Source: Gemmiger formicilis
GTDB taxonomy: Bacteria; Bacillota; Clostridia; Oscillospirales; Ruminococcaceae
DNA length: 64,000 nucleotides
Reading direction: 5' to 3'
Assembly: GCF_016900095.1 (NCBI RefSeq)
Contig: NZ_JACJJP010000003.1
Span: 120,798-184,797 of the forward strand
This document shows, one piece after another, positions 48,976 to 57,184 of this stretch (position 1 is its first letter; every line of letters starts with the position of its first letter). The notes under the pieces are model-generated. The model did no database searches and had not been told where the DNA came from. It saw nothing but the letters and a program-made list of their open reading frames with translations. Made by a program: the position numbers and the translations under genes.

Positions 48976-50379
48976 TCAGACCGGATGCGCCTTGTTGGCG
49001 TAATCCGCATGCTGGGCGTCCACGCCGTGCAGGCGGGCGTTGCGCTTTTCGAAGAACTTGGGCGCCACCTGCGGGAACATGGCGTAGGTCAGCACGTCCT
49101 CTTCCTGGATGACGTACTTGGCGGCCTCGGCCTTCATCTTTTCCATTTCGGGCTCCAGCAGGTCTGCCGGACGGCAGGTGATGGGTTCTTCGCCCTTGAG
49201 GATCATCTTGGTGAATTCCGGCTTGATGGGCGCGGGGGTCTTGCCGTAATCGCCGTGGACCAGGCCCTTGAATTCCTTGGTGACCATCTTGTAGCGTTCG
49301 CCCATGATCACGTTGAACACGGCCTGGGTGCCCACGATCTGGCTGGTGGGGGTGACCAGCGGCGGATAGCCGGCGTCCTCACGCACACGCGGGATTTCCT
49401 TGAGCACTTCATCCAGCTGGTCTTCCTTGCCAGCGTCCTTCAGCTGCTTGATCATGTTGGACAGCATGCCGCCCGGGACCTGATACAGCAGGGTGTTGGC
49501 GTCCACGCCCAGCACCTTCGGGCTGATCTGACCGTTGGCGATGTACTTCTCGCGCAGCTTGGCAAAGTGCTCACGCACGATGTTCAGCTTGGCAAGATCC
49601 AGGCCGGTGTCGTAGTCGGTGCCCTGCAGGGCGGCGACCAGGCTTTCGGTGGGCATATGGGAGGTGCCCAGAGCCAGCGGGCTCATGGCGGTGTCAATGA
49701 TGTCGGCGCCCGCCTCAATGCCCTTCAGGATGGACATGGAAGCCAGACCGGCGGTGTAGTGGCTGTGAATGTCGATGGGAATGCTGACGGCTTCCTTCAG
49801 CGCCTTGACCAGATCATAGCAGGTGTAGGGCTTGAGCAGGCCGGCCATATCCTTGATGCAGATGGAGTCGGCGCCCATCTCTTCCAGCTGCTTGGCGTAC
49901 TCCACGAAATATTCGTTGGTGTGCACCGGGCTCAGGGTGTAGCTGATGCAGGCCTGGACGTGGGCCTTTTCCTTGCGGGCTGCCTTGATGGCGGTCTGCA
50001 GGTTGCGCGGGTCGTTCAGGGCGTCAAAGATGCGCAGGATGTCGATGCCGTTGGCCACGGACTTCTGCACGAAGTATTCCACGGCGTCGTCGGCATAATG
50101 GCGATAGCCCAGCATGTTCTGGCCGCGGAACAGCATCTGCAGCTTGGTCTTTGGCATTTCCCGGCGCAGGGTGCGCAGGCGCTCCCACGGGTCTTCGTCC
50201 AGGAAGCGGATGCAGGCATCAAAGGTGGCGCCACCCCAGCATTCGATGGAGAAATAACCGATCTCGTCCATCGTCTTGAGGATAGGGAGCATCTCGTCGA
50301 TGGTCATACGGGTAGCCAGCAACGACTGATGAGCGTCGCGCAGGACAACTTCCGTGATCTGAATGGGTTTCTTAGCCAA
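48976..50379 (-). CDS. Pyruvate/oxaloacetate carboxyltransferase subunit (OadA/5S type, no biotin domain)
   Basis: TIM-barrel carboxyltransferase of 467 residues, like oxaloacetate decarboxylase alpha, transcarboxylase 5S or pyruvate carboxylase subunit B. Motifs: EVVLRDAHQSLLATR, LFRGQNMLGYRHY, the carbamylated Lys in CIKDMAGLL and the metal site IHSHYTAG. It stops before any biotinyl domain, which is instead the separate gene upstream. TTG start at 50379, seven bases after GAGGTG. Third gene of a carboxyltransferase / biotin carrier / OadA-type operon. Which reaction it serves is unclear, as no membrane decarboxylase subunit is nearby. Confidence 0.9.
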   Translation of the reverse strand: MAKKPIQITEVVLRDAHQSLLATRMTIDEMLPILKTMDEIGYFSIECWGGATFDACIRFLDEDPWERLRTLRREMPKTKLQMLFRGQNMLGYRHYADDAVEYFVQKSVANGIDILRIFDALNDPRNLQTAIKAARKEKAHVQACISYTLSPVHTNEYFVEYAKQLEEMGADSICIKDMAGLLKPYTCYDLVKALKEAVSIPIDIHSHYTAGLASMSILKGIEAGADIIDTAMSPLALGTSHMPTESLVAALQGTDYDTGLDLAKLNIVREHFAKLREKYIANGQISPKVLGVDANTLLYQVPGGMLSNMIKQLKDAGKEDQLDEVLKEIPRVREDAGYPPLVTPTSQIVGTQAVFNVIMGERYKMVTKEFKGLVHGDYGKTPAPIKPEFTKMILKGEEPITCRPADLLEPEMEKMKAEAAKYVIQEEDVLTYAMFPQVAPKFFEKRNARLHGVDAQHADYANKAHPV

Positions 50380-50413
50380 TCTGATTCACCTCTTTTTCAA
50401 ACTGCCGTGGGGC

Positions 50414-50806
50414 TCAGTTCATGGTGCACAGCACGTCGCCGGAAGCCACCGTATCGCCCTTGCGCACGTTGACGCTGGCAATGGTGCCGTCCTGCGGGGC
50501 GGAGATCTCGTTTTCCATCTTCATGGCTTCCAGGATCATCAGGGTATCGCCGGCCTTGACCGAAGCACCGGGCTGGACGCGCACATCCAGAATGTTGCCG
50601 GGCATGGGGGCCGAGACGGTCACAGCACCGGCGGCACCGGCGGCACCGGCGGGAGCGGGAGCCGCAGCAGGAGCCGGGGCGGCAGGCTTGGCGGCGGGGG
50701 CCGGAGCGGGAGCGGCAGGCGCGGCCGGGGCGACGGGTGCGCCGCCGTTTTCTTCAACAGTCACATCATAGGCAACGCCGTTGACGGTAACGGTGAGATG
50801 TTTCAT
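50414..50806 (-). CDS. Biotin carrier protein of the carboxyltransferase complex
   Basis: A 130-residue biotinyl carrier: a short N-terminal strand (KHLTVTVNGVAYDVTVEE), a long Ala/Pro linker (residues 22-62, seven or more AP repeats), then a biotinyl domain with the attachment Lys in EAMKMEN and the paired hairpin GDTVASGDVLCTMN. This matches the 1.3S subunit of transcarboxylase and GcdC/MmdC-type carriers. The linker is flexible so that biotin can swing between two active sites. It lies 34 bp before the OadA-type gene. Confidence 0.93.
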   Translation of the reverse strand: MKHLTVTVNGVAYDVTVEENGGAPVAPAAPAAPAPAPAAKPAAPAPAAAPAPAGAAGAAGAVTVSAPMPGNILDVRVQPGASVKAGDTLMILEAMKMENEISAPQDGTIASVNVRKGDTVASGDVLCTMN

Positions 50807-50842
50807 GACAGGGTCCTCCTTAACTATGTATATCGTGTGATG

Positions 50843-52165
50843 TTACAGAGTGATGTTGCCGTGCTTCTTGGCCAGGCGCACAGCGCGCTTGCTGGCCAGC
50901 ATATCCAGCGCCTGGGTCACGGCGGCGCGCACACCGGCAGGTACCACGGCGGCATCGGCCGCCCCGTTGGCCACGGCAGCGGTAGCGCTGCACACCTCCG
51001 CCTTGTAGGCGTCGGCCTTGGCCTTGGTGGCCTTTTCCAGGTTATCGGCGGCATAGATTTCGTCCTTGTACAGAACGCTGACCGCGGTTTCCGGCGCCAG
51101 CGGCGCGATGGTGCAGCCTTCCACGGCAATGCGCCAGTCGGCGGAGGCGGCAAAGACGGTGTAGATGGGACCCACGGCCTCACCGGCCAGCACAGCCACC
51201 TTCACGGTGGTGGCTTCGGCATAAACACCGGCCATACGGGCGGCCTGACGGATACCGCCGGCCATATCGTCGCCCTCGCTGCGGACAAAACCGTCGGTGT
51301 TGACGATGGTCAGCACGGGAATGCTGTAAGCATCACACAGGCGGATGAACCGGGCTGCCTTGGCGGTGCAGTGGTGGTTGATGGCGCTCTTGGCAGTGGC
51401 CACAACGCCCACGGTGGCGCCGCCCACGGTGCCCAGGGCGGTGTACACGGCCTTGCCGTAGCCGGCATACAGTTCCACCAGGCTGCCTTCGTCCGCCAGA
51501 GCGGCGGCTGCAGCAGCGGGATCATACTTGTTCAGGTCCAGCGCCTTGGCGGGGGCGGCGAAATCAAACACCGCCGGGCCGGCCAGGTTGTTGGAGGGCA
51601 GCAACGCCACGATGGAAGCGGCTTTCTTGGCAGCCTGCAGGTCGTCGTCCGCCAGAACCGCAGCCACACCGGCGCGGGCCGCGAACTCGGCGGTGCCCGC
51701 AATGGCCACCTTGTCGTCACTGGTAAAGGGGGCGTTGAGGAACAGCTCACCGTCCTTGCTCATGACGCACAGATCGGCGGCCGCCGCCTGCACGGCGGAA
51801 GAGCCGGCGCAGGTGCCGGTGACCACGGCCACCTGGGGCACCACACCGGAGATCCGGGCAATCTGGGCCATCAGGCGGGAGTTGGCGTTCAGCAGTCCCA
51901 GGCCGCTTTCCAGGCAGGCACCGTTGGAGTTGTAGAATGTCACCACCGGAGCGCCGGTTTCGGCGGCCATGTTCAGCACGCGGATGTTCTTTTCGATATC
52001 TTCCACATCGACGGGACGACCGTCCTGAACCACGGCGTACACGCTCTGGCCGCCCGCACAACCGTATGCGGCGCTGACCGGGCCGTCGGCAAACAGCGCG
52101 GTATAATTCCCATCGTCAAAAAATGCGGCAAGGAGCTCTGCCTTGCCAGGTTTCTTTGCAGCCAT
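50843..52165 (-). CDS. Acyl-CoA carboxyltransferase-like subunit (12S/MmdA type, short)
   Basis: Crotonase-fold carboxyltransferase of 440 residues, similar to MmdA or transcarboxylase 12S but about 70 residues shorter and divergent at the N-terminus. Recognisable parts: VVTGTCAGSSAVQAAAADLCVMSKDGELF (N-terminal oxyanion region) and AARFIRLCDAYSIPVLTIVNTDGFVRS. IRQAARMAGVYAEATTVKVAVLAGEAVGPIYTVFAAS is the second, C-terminal oxyanion region. The acyl-CoA partner cannot be read off. ATG at 52165 after AGGAGGTCACTAA; first gene of the operon, with a good promoter. Confidence 0.8.
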   Translation of the reverse strand: MAAKKPGKAELLAAFFDDGNYTALFADGPVSAAYGCAGGQSVYAVVQDGRPVDVEDIEKNIRVLNMAAETGAPVVTFYNSNGACLESGLGLLNANSRLMAQIARISGVVPQVAVVTGTCAGSSAVQAAAADLCVMSKDGELFLNAPFTSDDKVAIAGTAEFAARAGVAAVLADDDLQAAKKAASIVALLPSNNLAGPAVFDFAAPAKALDLNKYDPAAAAAALADEGSLVELYAGYGKAVYTALGTVGGATVGVVATAKSAINHHCTAKAARFIRLCDAYSIPVLTIVNTDGFVRSEGDDMAGGIRQAARMAGVYAEATTVKVAVLAGEAVGPIYTVFAASADWRIAVEGCTIAPLAPETAVSVLYKDEIYAADNLEKATKAKADAYKAEVCSATAAVANGAADAAVVPAGVRAAVTQALDMLASKRAVRLAKKHGNITL

Positions 52166-52219
52166 TTAGTGACCTCCTGTATCGCTAGCAGTATGGTTTT
52201 CACAATGCCATATGCAATG

Positions 52220-52248
52220 ATTATACTACTTTATTTCAAGCGGGACAA
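52220..52248 (-). promoter_or_regulatory. Promoter of the carboxyltransferase operon
   Basis: On the minus strand TTGTCC (52243-52248), 17 bp spacer, TATAAT (52220-52225). Confidence 0.7.
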
Positions 52249-52306
52249 GTGGATTTTGTTCAAATTGCGAGGGTTTTTTCGTATTTTTTTGCAAAAAGAC
52301 TCTCAT

Positions 52307-53062
52307 TCACTCCGGTTTTTTGGCTGCTCCGGACTTGGTGGCGGCGTTGCGCAGGGCGGTTACTTCCGAGCGCTTGAGTTCCCGCCATTCCCCGGGCGCC
52401 AGCATGCCCAGCTTGACCGGGCCTTCGGCGCTGCGCTTCAGGCGGATGACTTCCAGGCCCACGCTCTCGCACATGCGGCGGATCTGACGGTTGCGGCCTT
52501 CGTGCAGGGTGATTTCCAGCACGGTGCGGTTGGGTTCATCAGTGACCACATGGATCACCGCCGGGGCGGTCTTGACGCCGTCGTCCAGCACCACGCCGCT
52601 GGACATCTTGACGATCTGTTCTTCGGTGGCCCGGGGCCGCACGGTCACCCGGTACAGCTTGCCCACCCCGCCGGACGGGTGGGTCAGCAGGTTGGCGAAA
52701 GCGCCGTCGTCGGTCATGAGCAGCAGGCCTTCGCTGTCCTTGTCCAGCCGGCCGATGGGATACACCCGGCGGCCCACCCCCTTGACCAGGTCCATGACCG
52801 TCTTGCGGCCCAGTTCGTCCGAAGATGTGGTGATGAAGCCCCGGGGCTTGTGCAGCATGATATAGATGTATTTGCGCTTGCGGACAATGCGCACCGTCTT
52901 GCCGTCGATGGAGACCTTGTCATAGTCGGGGTCCATCTTGTCGCCCAGGGTCACAGGGTGACCGTTGACCTTGACCCGGCCTTCGTCGATCATGCGTTCC
53001 GCCGCACGGCGGGAGCAGATGCCCTGGTCGGAGAGGACTTTCTGAATGCGTTGTTCTGCCAT
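52307..53062 (-). CDS. rluB: 23S rRNA pseudouridine synthase, RluB family
   Basis: RsuA/RluB-type synthase of 251 residues, expected to act on U2605 of 23S rRNA. N-terminal S4 domain (RIQKVLSDQGICSRRAAERMIDEGRVKVNG), catalytic Asp in YPIGRLDKDSEGLLLMT, and EGRNRQIRRMCESVGLEVIRLKR. The C-terminal tail is basic. The scpB-rluB proximity is a common Firmicute arrangement. It lies 113 bp after gerW. Confidence 0.92.
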   Translation of the reverse strand: MAEQRIQKVLSDQGICSRRAAERMIDEGRVKVNGHPVTLGDKMDPDYDKVSIDGKTVRIVRKRKYIYIMLHKPRGFITTSSDELGRKTVMDLVKGVGRRVYPIGRLDKDSEGLLLMTDDGAFANLLTHPSGGVGKLYRVTVRPRATEEQIVKMSSGVVLDDGVKTAPAVIHVVTDEPNRTVLEITLHEGRNRQIRRMCESVGLEVIRLKRSAEGPVKLGMLAPGEWRELKRSEVTALRNAATKSGAAKKPE

Positions 53063-53174
53063 AATAAAAAATTCCTTTCAAAAAGGCGCAAAGTGGCCAA
53101 AGGCCCCCTTGCGCCCTGTTTTTTGTATTGTTTTTTGTCTGCCGCGGCCCCGGCGCACAGAGGCCGGGCACGGG

Positions 53175-53609
53175 TCAGTTCTGTTTTTCGTCGGCCTGGG
53201 CAAACGCCTCTTTGGCGGCCTCGGTGGCGGTTTCCTTGCTGGGTTTGCCTTTGCCCAGCATGGAAGCCAGCTTGTCCACCAGTTCGGGCAGCGCCGCAAT
53301 GGCGTTGTCGATGGTGGTGGCGTGCTCCATCAGCTGTACGGTGCGCACACCGGCCGAATTGATGACCAGAAAGGCCACCGGCGTGATGGACACCCCGGCA
53401 CCGGAACCGCCGCCGAACATCTGTTTGCTGGCGTTGGCACCCACGTCCGAACCGCCGGACGCAAAGCCGAAGGTGACGCGGGAAACCGGGATGATGGTGG
53501 TCTCATCATCCACCTTGATGGGGTCGCCGATGATGGTCGAGGAATCGACCATATCGCGCACCTTGTCCATGGTGATGCCCATCATACCCTGCAGCGGGTG
53601 TTCTGCCAT
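53175..53609 (-). CDS. gerW: GerW family sporulation protein (YtfJ)
   Basis: A 144-residue protein of the GerW/YtfJ family, needed for proper spore germination in B. subtilis. Family block: DSSTIIGDPIKVDDETTIIPVSRVTFGFASGGSDVG, then a Gly-rich patch FGGGSGAGVSITPVAFLVINSAGVRTVQL. ATG at 53609 after AGGAGGTAGT. It follows the DUF2953 gene, as ytfJ follows ytfI in B. subtilis. More evidence that the host is, or descends from, a spore former. Confidence 0.92.
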   Translation of the reverse strand: MAEHPLQGMMGITMDKVRDMVDSSTIIGDPIKVDDETTIIPVSRVTFGFASGGSDVGANASKQMFGGGSGAGVSITPVAFLVINSAGVRTVQLMEHATTIDNAIAALPELVDKLASMLGKGKPSKETATEAAKEAFAQADEKQN

Positions 53610-53643
53610 AGTAAACTACCTCCTATATTCCACGCGCGCCGCT

Positions 53644-54480
53644 TCAAGACAGCGTGCCGAGCTGGTCCAGTATTGCATTCAAGGGAACTTTGCCCTGTTT
53701 GTCCCGACGCATCAGGTAAAACAGGATCAACAATATTATATACGGCCTTGTCCGGATTTGGCAAGAAAAAATCCGCTTACCGGCCATTTCGCCGGTAAAA
53801 TCCGGCTCCATGCGCAGGGATTCGGCCCGGATGGTCAGGAACTGCCGCGCCAGGGCCAGCAGATTGTTGCTCAGCGCCATCCGCCGGCCATAGGCCACAG
53901 CGGTATCGGCGGCATCCTCCCCCGTCACGGTCCAGAACACATGCAGCTTTTGCACCGTGATGCCCCGCAGCAGGCGGGCCCGGTAGGGTGCCAGCGTGCC
54001 GAAGAAGATGCGGGCAGCCCCCAGAAGGGCGTCCTGTTCTCCGGGCGTCAGGTCCTCCGGCACGGGCTCCAGGGGCGGCAGAGGCGGTTCCGGGTCAGCG
54101 GAAGCCTCTTCCGACGCGGCGGGGGCAGGCCCCTGTGCCTGGCCCGGGAGCTCCGCCTCCGGTTGCTTTTCCGGGGGCGGGGGTACCGGTTCCGGGGACG
54201 GTTTCGGCGCAGGCTGCGCCGGAGAGGCAAAAGACGCTTCCCTTTTTTCTTTTTTGGGGGCCGACTTTTCCTTTTTGGGCTTTTTGTGATGCTGCCAGGG
54301 ATACAGAACCCGGTGCAGCGGCCCCGCATAGGCTCCCACCGAAACACCAGCGGCAGGCGTCCAGCGCAGGGTCAGCCCCACCGGGGCCAACAGCAGGACC
54401 ACCGCCACAGCCAGTACCGCCAGCACCAGAATCAGCAGGATCCGCCCCGCCAACACCAGCGCCCCCAGAAGGACGGTCAT
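53644..54480 (-). CDS. DUF2953 membrane protein (YtfI-like)
   Basis: Protein of 278 residues: N-terminal TM segment (VLLGALVLAGRILLILVLAVLAVAVVLLL), then a strand VGLTLRWTPAAGVSVGAYAGPLHRVL. A long low-complexity Pro/Glu/Lys linker (residues 66-143) follows, then a C-terminal domain LRGITVQKLHVFWTVTGEDAADTAVAYGRRMALSN. The C-terminal block is typical of DUF2953/YtfI. Function unknown; the ytfI-ytfJ pairing suggests a sporulation link. It overlaps scpB by 4 bp. Confidence 0.82.
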   Translation of the reverse strand: MTVLLGALVLAGRILLILVLAVLAVAVVLLLAPVGLTLRWTPAAGVSVGAYAGPLHRVLYPWQHHKKPKKEKSAPKKEKREASFASPAQPAPKPSPEPVPPPPEKQPEAELPGQAQGPAPAASEEASADPEPPLPPLEPVPEDLTPGEQDALLGAARIFFGTLAPYRARLLRGITVQKLHVFWTVTGEDAADTAVAYGRRMALSNNLLALARQFLTIRAESLRMEPDFTGEMAGKRIFSCQIRTRPYIILLILFYLMRRDKQGKVPLNAILDQLGTLS

Positions 54481-55052
54481 ACCAGATTCTCCATTTCCAT
54501 CTGCTGAGGTTCGTTGTCCGGGGGAGCTGCCTGGGGATCATCCTCATGCAGCGGCGGCAGGTCCGCCAGGCTGCCCAGGCCGAACACCCGCAGGAAGGTA
54601 TCGGTGACCCGGAAGGCCACCGGTTTGCCGGGCAGGTCCAGTCGTCCCGCTTCCTCAATCAGCCCCCGTTCCAGCAGCTTGGCCACGGTGGAAGAGGAAT
54701 CCACTCCGCGGACCTGCTCGATAAAGCTGCGGGAAACCGGCTGGTTGTAGGCGATGACGGCCAGCACCTCCAGCGCCGCCGGGGACAAAGGCGCATTGTG
54801 CCGGGTGTCCAGGATGCGCTTGACCACCTCGCCGTAATACGGGCGGGTGGAAAGCTGCCAGCGGTCGCCGTCAAAGTGGAGCAGCACCATACCGCTTTCC
54901 CGTGCGTCGTATTCCGACTGCAGGGTCTGCAGTAGTTCCCGGGCCTGGTCGGCCTCAATGCGCATGGCTTCGGCCAGACGGGCGGCTTCCACCGGTTCCC
55001 CGTTGGCAAACAGCATGGCTTCCATCATGCCGAGTTTCTGTCGTTCATTCAT
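54477..55052 (-). CDS. scpB: Segregation and condensation protein B
   Basis: Winged-helix subunit of the SMC condensin, 191 residues; bridges ScpA and stabilises the complex. Blocks: MEAMLFANGEPVEAARLAEAM, PLSPAALEVLAVIAYNQPVSRSFIEQVRGVDSSSTVAKLLERGLIEEAGR, and FRVTDTFLRVFGLGSLADLPPL. The start chosen is ATG at 55052 after GGGGAGGCAACC; it overlaps the end of scpA by 8 bp. Confidence 0.95.
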   Translation of the reverse strand: MNERQKLGMMEAMLFANGEPVEAARLAEAMRIEADQARELLQTLQSEYDARESGMVLLHFDGDRWQLSTRPYYGEVVKRILDTRHNAPLSPAALEVLAVIAYNQPVSRSFIEQVRGVDSSSTVAKLLERGLIEEAGRLDLPGKPVAFRVTDTFLRVFGLGSLADLPPLHEDDPQAAPPDNEPQQMEMENLV

Positions 55053-55791
55053 GGGCGGTTGCCTCCCCTGCTGTCTTGTTTCTCTGCCGCGGACGGCGGG
55101 TGCGGTCCATCTGCAGTGTGCCGGTGTCATCCACCTTGATGCGCCCGGCGCGGATCAGCTCCAGCAGGGCCAGAAAGGTGGCCACGTTGGTGCTGCGGCT
55201 TTCTTCCCGGCTGAACAGCTGTCCCATCCGGTGCAGGCTGCCCCGCAGAAGTCCCCGCAGGACATGGGCCACCCGGCTGGCCACCGACACGAAGGGTGCC
55301 GTGACCAGGGGTTCGAACCGCTCCTGCTGGGGCTTTTTGCGGCGCAGGCTGCGGCCCATCAGGTTGAACCACGCCTGCACCAGTTTGTCCGGGTCCTGGG
55401 GGCGGGAATACTCCGCCGCGCCTTCCAGCGGCATGGGGCTGCGCACCGCAGTGTACAGGTCCCGCGCCCGGCTGCCCAGGGCCGCGGCCACTTTTTTGCA
55501 GACGCTGTACTCGATGAGTCGGCCGGTCAGCTCTGCTTTCATCCGCTCCGCTTCGGGACTGCGGGGCAGCAGCAGGGCACTTTTCATCTGCACCAGATGG
55601 GCCGCCATGTCGATGAACTCGCTGGAAAGTTCCATGCGGTCCTGCTGCATGGTGGCAATGGCAGCGGTGTATTGGTCGATGAGCTCCATGATATTGATAT
55701 CATACAGGTTCATCTTATTCTTGCCCACCAGATGCAGCAGCAAATCCAGCGGACCTTCAAAATCTTCTATATGAAAGGTTAAGGTTTCCAT
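55045..55791 (-). CDS. scpA: Segregation and condensation protein A (kleisin)
   Basis: Kleisin subunit of SMC-ScpAB, 248 residues. N-terminal FHIEDFEGPLDLLLHLVGKNKMNLYDINIMELIDQY is the hallmark. The C-terminal winged helix SRSTNVATFLALLELIRAGRIKVDDTG follows, then a basic tail. Start ATG at 55791; it lies 17 bp after the site-2 protease gene and overlaps scpB. Confidence 0.96.
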   Translation of the reverse strand: METLTFHIEDFEGPLDLLLHLVGKNKMNLYDINIMELIDQYTAAIATMQQDRMELSSEFIDMAAHLVQMKSALLLPRSPEAERMKAELTGRLIEYSVCKKVAAALGSRARDLYTAVRSPMPLEGAAEYSRPQDPDKLVQAWFNLMGRSLRRKKPQQERFEPLVTAPFVSVASRVAHVLRGLLRGSLHRMGQLFSREESRSTNVATFLALLELIRAGRIKVDDTGTLQMDRTRRPRQRNKTAGEATAHE

Positions 55792-55808
55792 GAAATATGA
55801 TATTCCCC

Positions 55809-56468
55809 TTACAGCAGACCGAACGCGGCCTCCACAAATTCGGTCGCGTTGAAAAATGCCCCGTACACGGCGTTGACGAAAAAGCCCAGCGGCTTGTTCA
55901 GTACCCCGAGGAGCACCAGAACCAACACCGCGGCCATGATATAGCGCTCATAGCGCATGACCCGGAAATACAGCTTTTGCGGCAGGAACAGCAGCGCAAT
56001 GCGGCTGCCGTCAAAGGGCGGCACCGGAATCAGGTTGAAGACCCCCAGACTGATGTTCATGGCGATCATATACCAAAGGAAGTCCATGATCAGCTGGGGC
56101 GCCTGGCCGTAACTGGCGTACCAGACCACTTTATATATAATGGTACAAAGGAATCCCAGCAGAAAATTGGACACCGGTCCTGCCGCCGCCGACACCGCCA
56201 TGCCCACCTTGGGGTTGCGGAAGCGCCGGGGATCGATGCCCACCGGCTTGGCCCAGCCGACCCCGCCCAACACCATACACAAGGTGCCCAGCGGGTCAAA
56301 ATGGCGCAGCGGATTGAGGGACAGCCGCCCGGCATTTTTGGCTGTGGGGTCCCCCAGGCGCCAGCTGACAAAGGCGTGGGCCGCCTCATGAAACGGAATG
56401 ACCAGCAGCACGGCCAGCGCGCGCACCAGGTAATCATACAGAACTTCGATGCCCAGCAGGCCGTGCAT
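55809..56468 (-). CDS. Site-2 protease family membrane peptidase (M50)
   Basis: Zinc membrane protease of 219 residues with five or so TM helices. The metal motif HEAAH is in IPFHEAAHAFVSWRLGD, and the third ligand is in FNLIPVPPFDGSRI. It is a stand-alone catalytic core without PDZ or CBS domains, like YwhC rather than SpoIVFB or RseP. The substrate is unknown. Commonly found just before scpA in Firmicutes. ATG at 56468 after AAGGGGGAACC. Confidence 0.92.
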   Translation of the reverse strand: MHGLLGIEVLYDYLVRALAVLLVIPFHEAAHAFVSWRLGDPTAKNAGRLSLNPLRHFDPLGTLCMVLGGVGWAKPVGIDPRRFRNPKVGMAVSAAAGPVSNFLLGFLCTIIYKVVWYASYGQAPQLIMDFLWYMIAMNISLGVFNLIPVPPFDGSRIALLFLPQKLYFRVMRYERYIMAAVLVLVLLGVLNKPLGFFVNAVYGAFFNATEFVEAAFGLL

Positions 56469-56503
56469 GATGGGTTCCCCCTTGCATTTGACTTATCTTT
56501 GTT

Positions 56504-56532
56504 ATTATACTGTATATGCCCCCCTAAAACAA
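56504..56532 (-). promoter_or_regulatory. Promoter of the site-2 protease-scpAB operon
   Basis: On the minus strand TTGTTT (56527-56532), 17 bp spacer, TATAAT (56504-56509). Confidence 0.6.
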
Positions 56533-56615
56533 GGGCGCGCCTGCATTTTGAGGTGGTCCTGCTGGGGGAACCGGCACAATGCAGGGATTATTTTTACAAT
56601 ATTTTGAAAAAGCCC

Positions 56616-56644
56616 TTGCATTTTGCCGCAGGATTTGCTATGAT
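56616..56644 (+). promoter_or_regulatory. Promoter of rpmB
   Basis: TTGCAT (56616-56621), 17 bp spacer, TATGAT (56639-56644). Confidence 0.6.
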
Positions 56645-56674
56645 AATACAGCTATGTTAAAGGAGGTGCAAGCT

Positions 56675-56863
56675 ATGGCCAAATGTGCATGCTGTGGCAA
56701 GGGTGTTGCGTTCGGCATCAAGGTATCCCACTCCCACCGTCGGAGCAATCGTACCTGGAGCCCCAACGTGAAGCGCGTAAAAGCTGTCGTGGATGGGTCC
56801 CCGAAGTATATCTACGCCTGCACCCGCTGCCTGCGCTCGGGTAAGGTCACCCGCGCGGTCTGA
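56675..56863 (+). CDS. rpmB: 50S ribosomal protein L28
   Basis: Large-subunit protein of 62 residues, starting MAKCACCGKGVAFGIKVSHSHRRSNRTWSPN. Two Cys pairs (CACC near the start, CTRC near the end) make it the zinc-binding form. Start ATG at 56675 after AAAGGAGGTGC. In B. subtilis rpmB adjoins spoVM; here it is 20 kb away from spoVM. Confidence 0.97.
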   Translation: MAKCACCGKGVAFGIKVSHSHRRSNRTWSPNVKRVKAVVDGSPKYIYACTRCLRSGKVTRAV

Positions 56864-56879
56864 TTTGGATGGAAAAATT

Positions 56880-56911
56880 GCCGGTCACGGTTTGTGGCCG
56901 GCTTTTTCTTT
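56880..56911 (+). terminator. Terminator of rpmB
   Basis: Stem GCCGGTCAC/GTGGCCGGC (56880-56888 with 56894-56902, one G-U), then TTTTTCTTT. Confidence 0.82.
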
Positions 56912-56958
56912 CTATATGCGTATCTGCGCATAAAAAGCTTGAAAGCGAGGTTTTTCCC

Positions 56959-57132
56959 ATGCTGCCCCGTGATCCCATGATCCTGTACAGCTATGTCAAT
57001 ACACAGCTGCGTGACCGGCATATCGATCTGGACGATTTCTGCGCGGAAGAAAACGTGGACCGGACCGAACTGTGCAAGACCCTGCGTGAAGTAGGGTTTG
57101 AGTACGATCCCCAGGCCAACCGGTTTGTGTGA
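56959..57132 (+). CDS. DUF4250 small protein
   Basis: A 57-residue protein with the DUF4250 pattern: LPRDPMILYSYVNTQLRDR ... DLDDFCAEENVDRTELCKTLREVGFEYDPQANRFV. Short helical protein of unknown function found across Clostridia. ATG at 56959 with GCGAGG ten bases upstream; the frame is open further, but only the part from here fits the family. It lies 52 bp before the ATP-grasp gene and may share its transcript. Confidence 0.85.
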   Translation: MLPRDPMILYSYVNTQLRDRHIDLDDFCAEENVDRTELCKTLREVGFEYDPQANRFV

Positions 57133-57184
57133 TTTGCGGCACCGCGGTGCGGCGGTGTGACCCCTGCGAGGAGGAATCTGTAAA

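Noticed and set aside
50363..53362. 999-codon plus-strand open frame
   Set aside because: Antisense shadow of the carboxyltransferase operon and rluB; Gly/His-rich and without domain.
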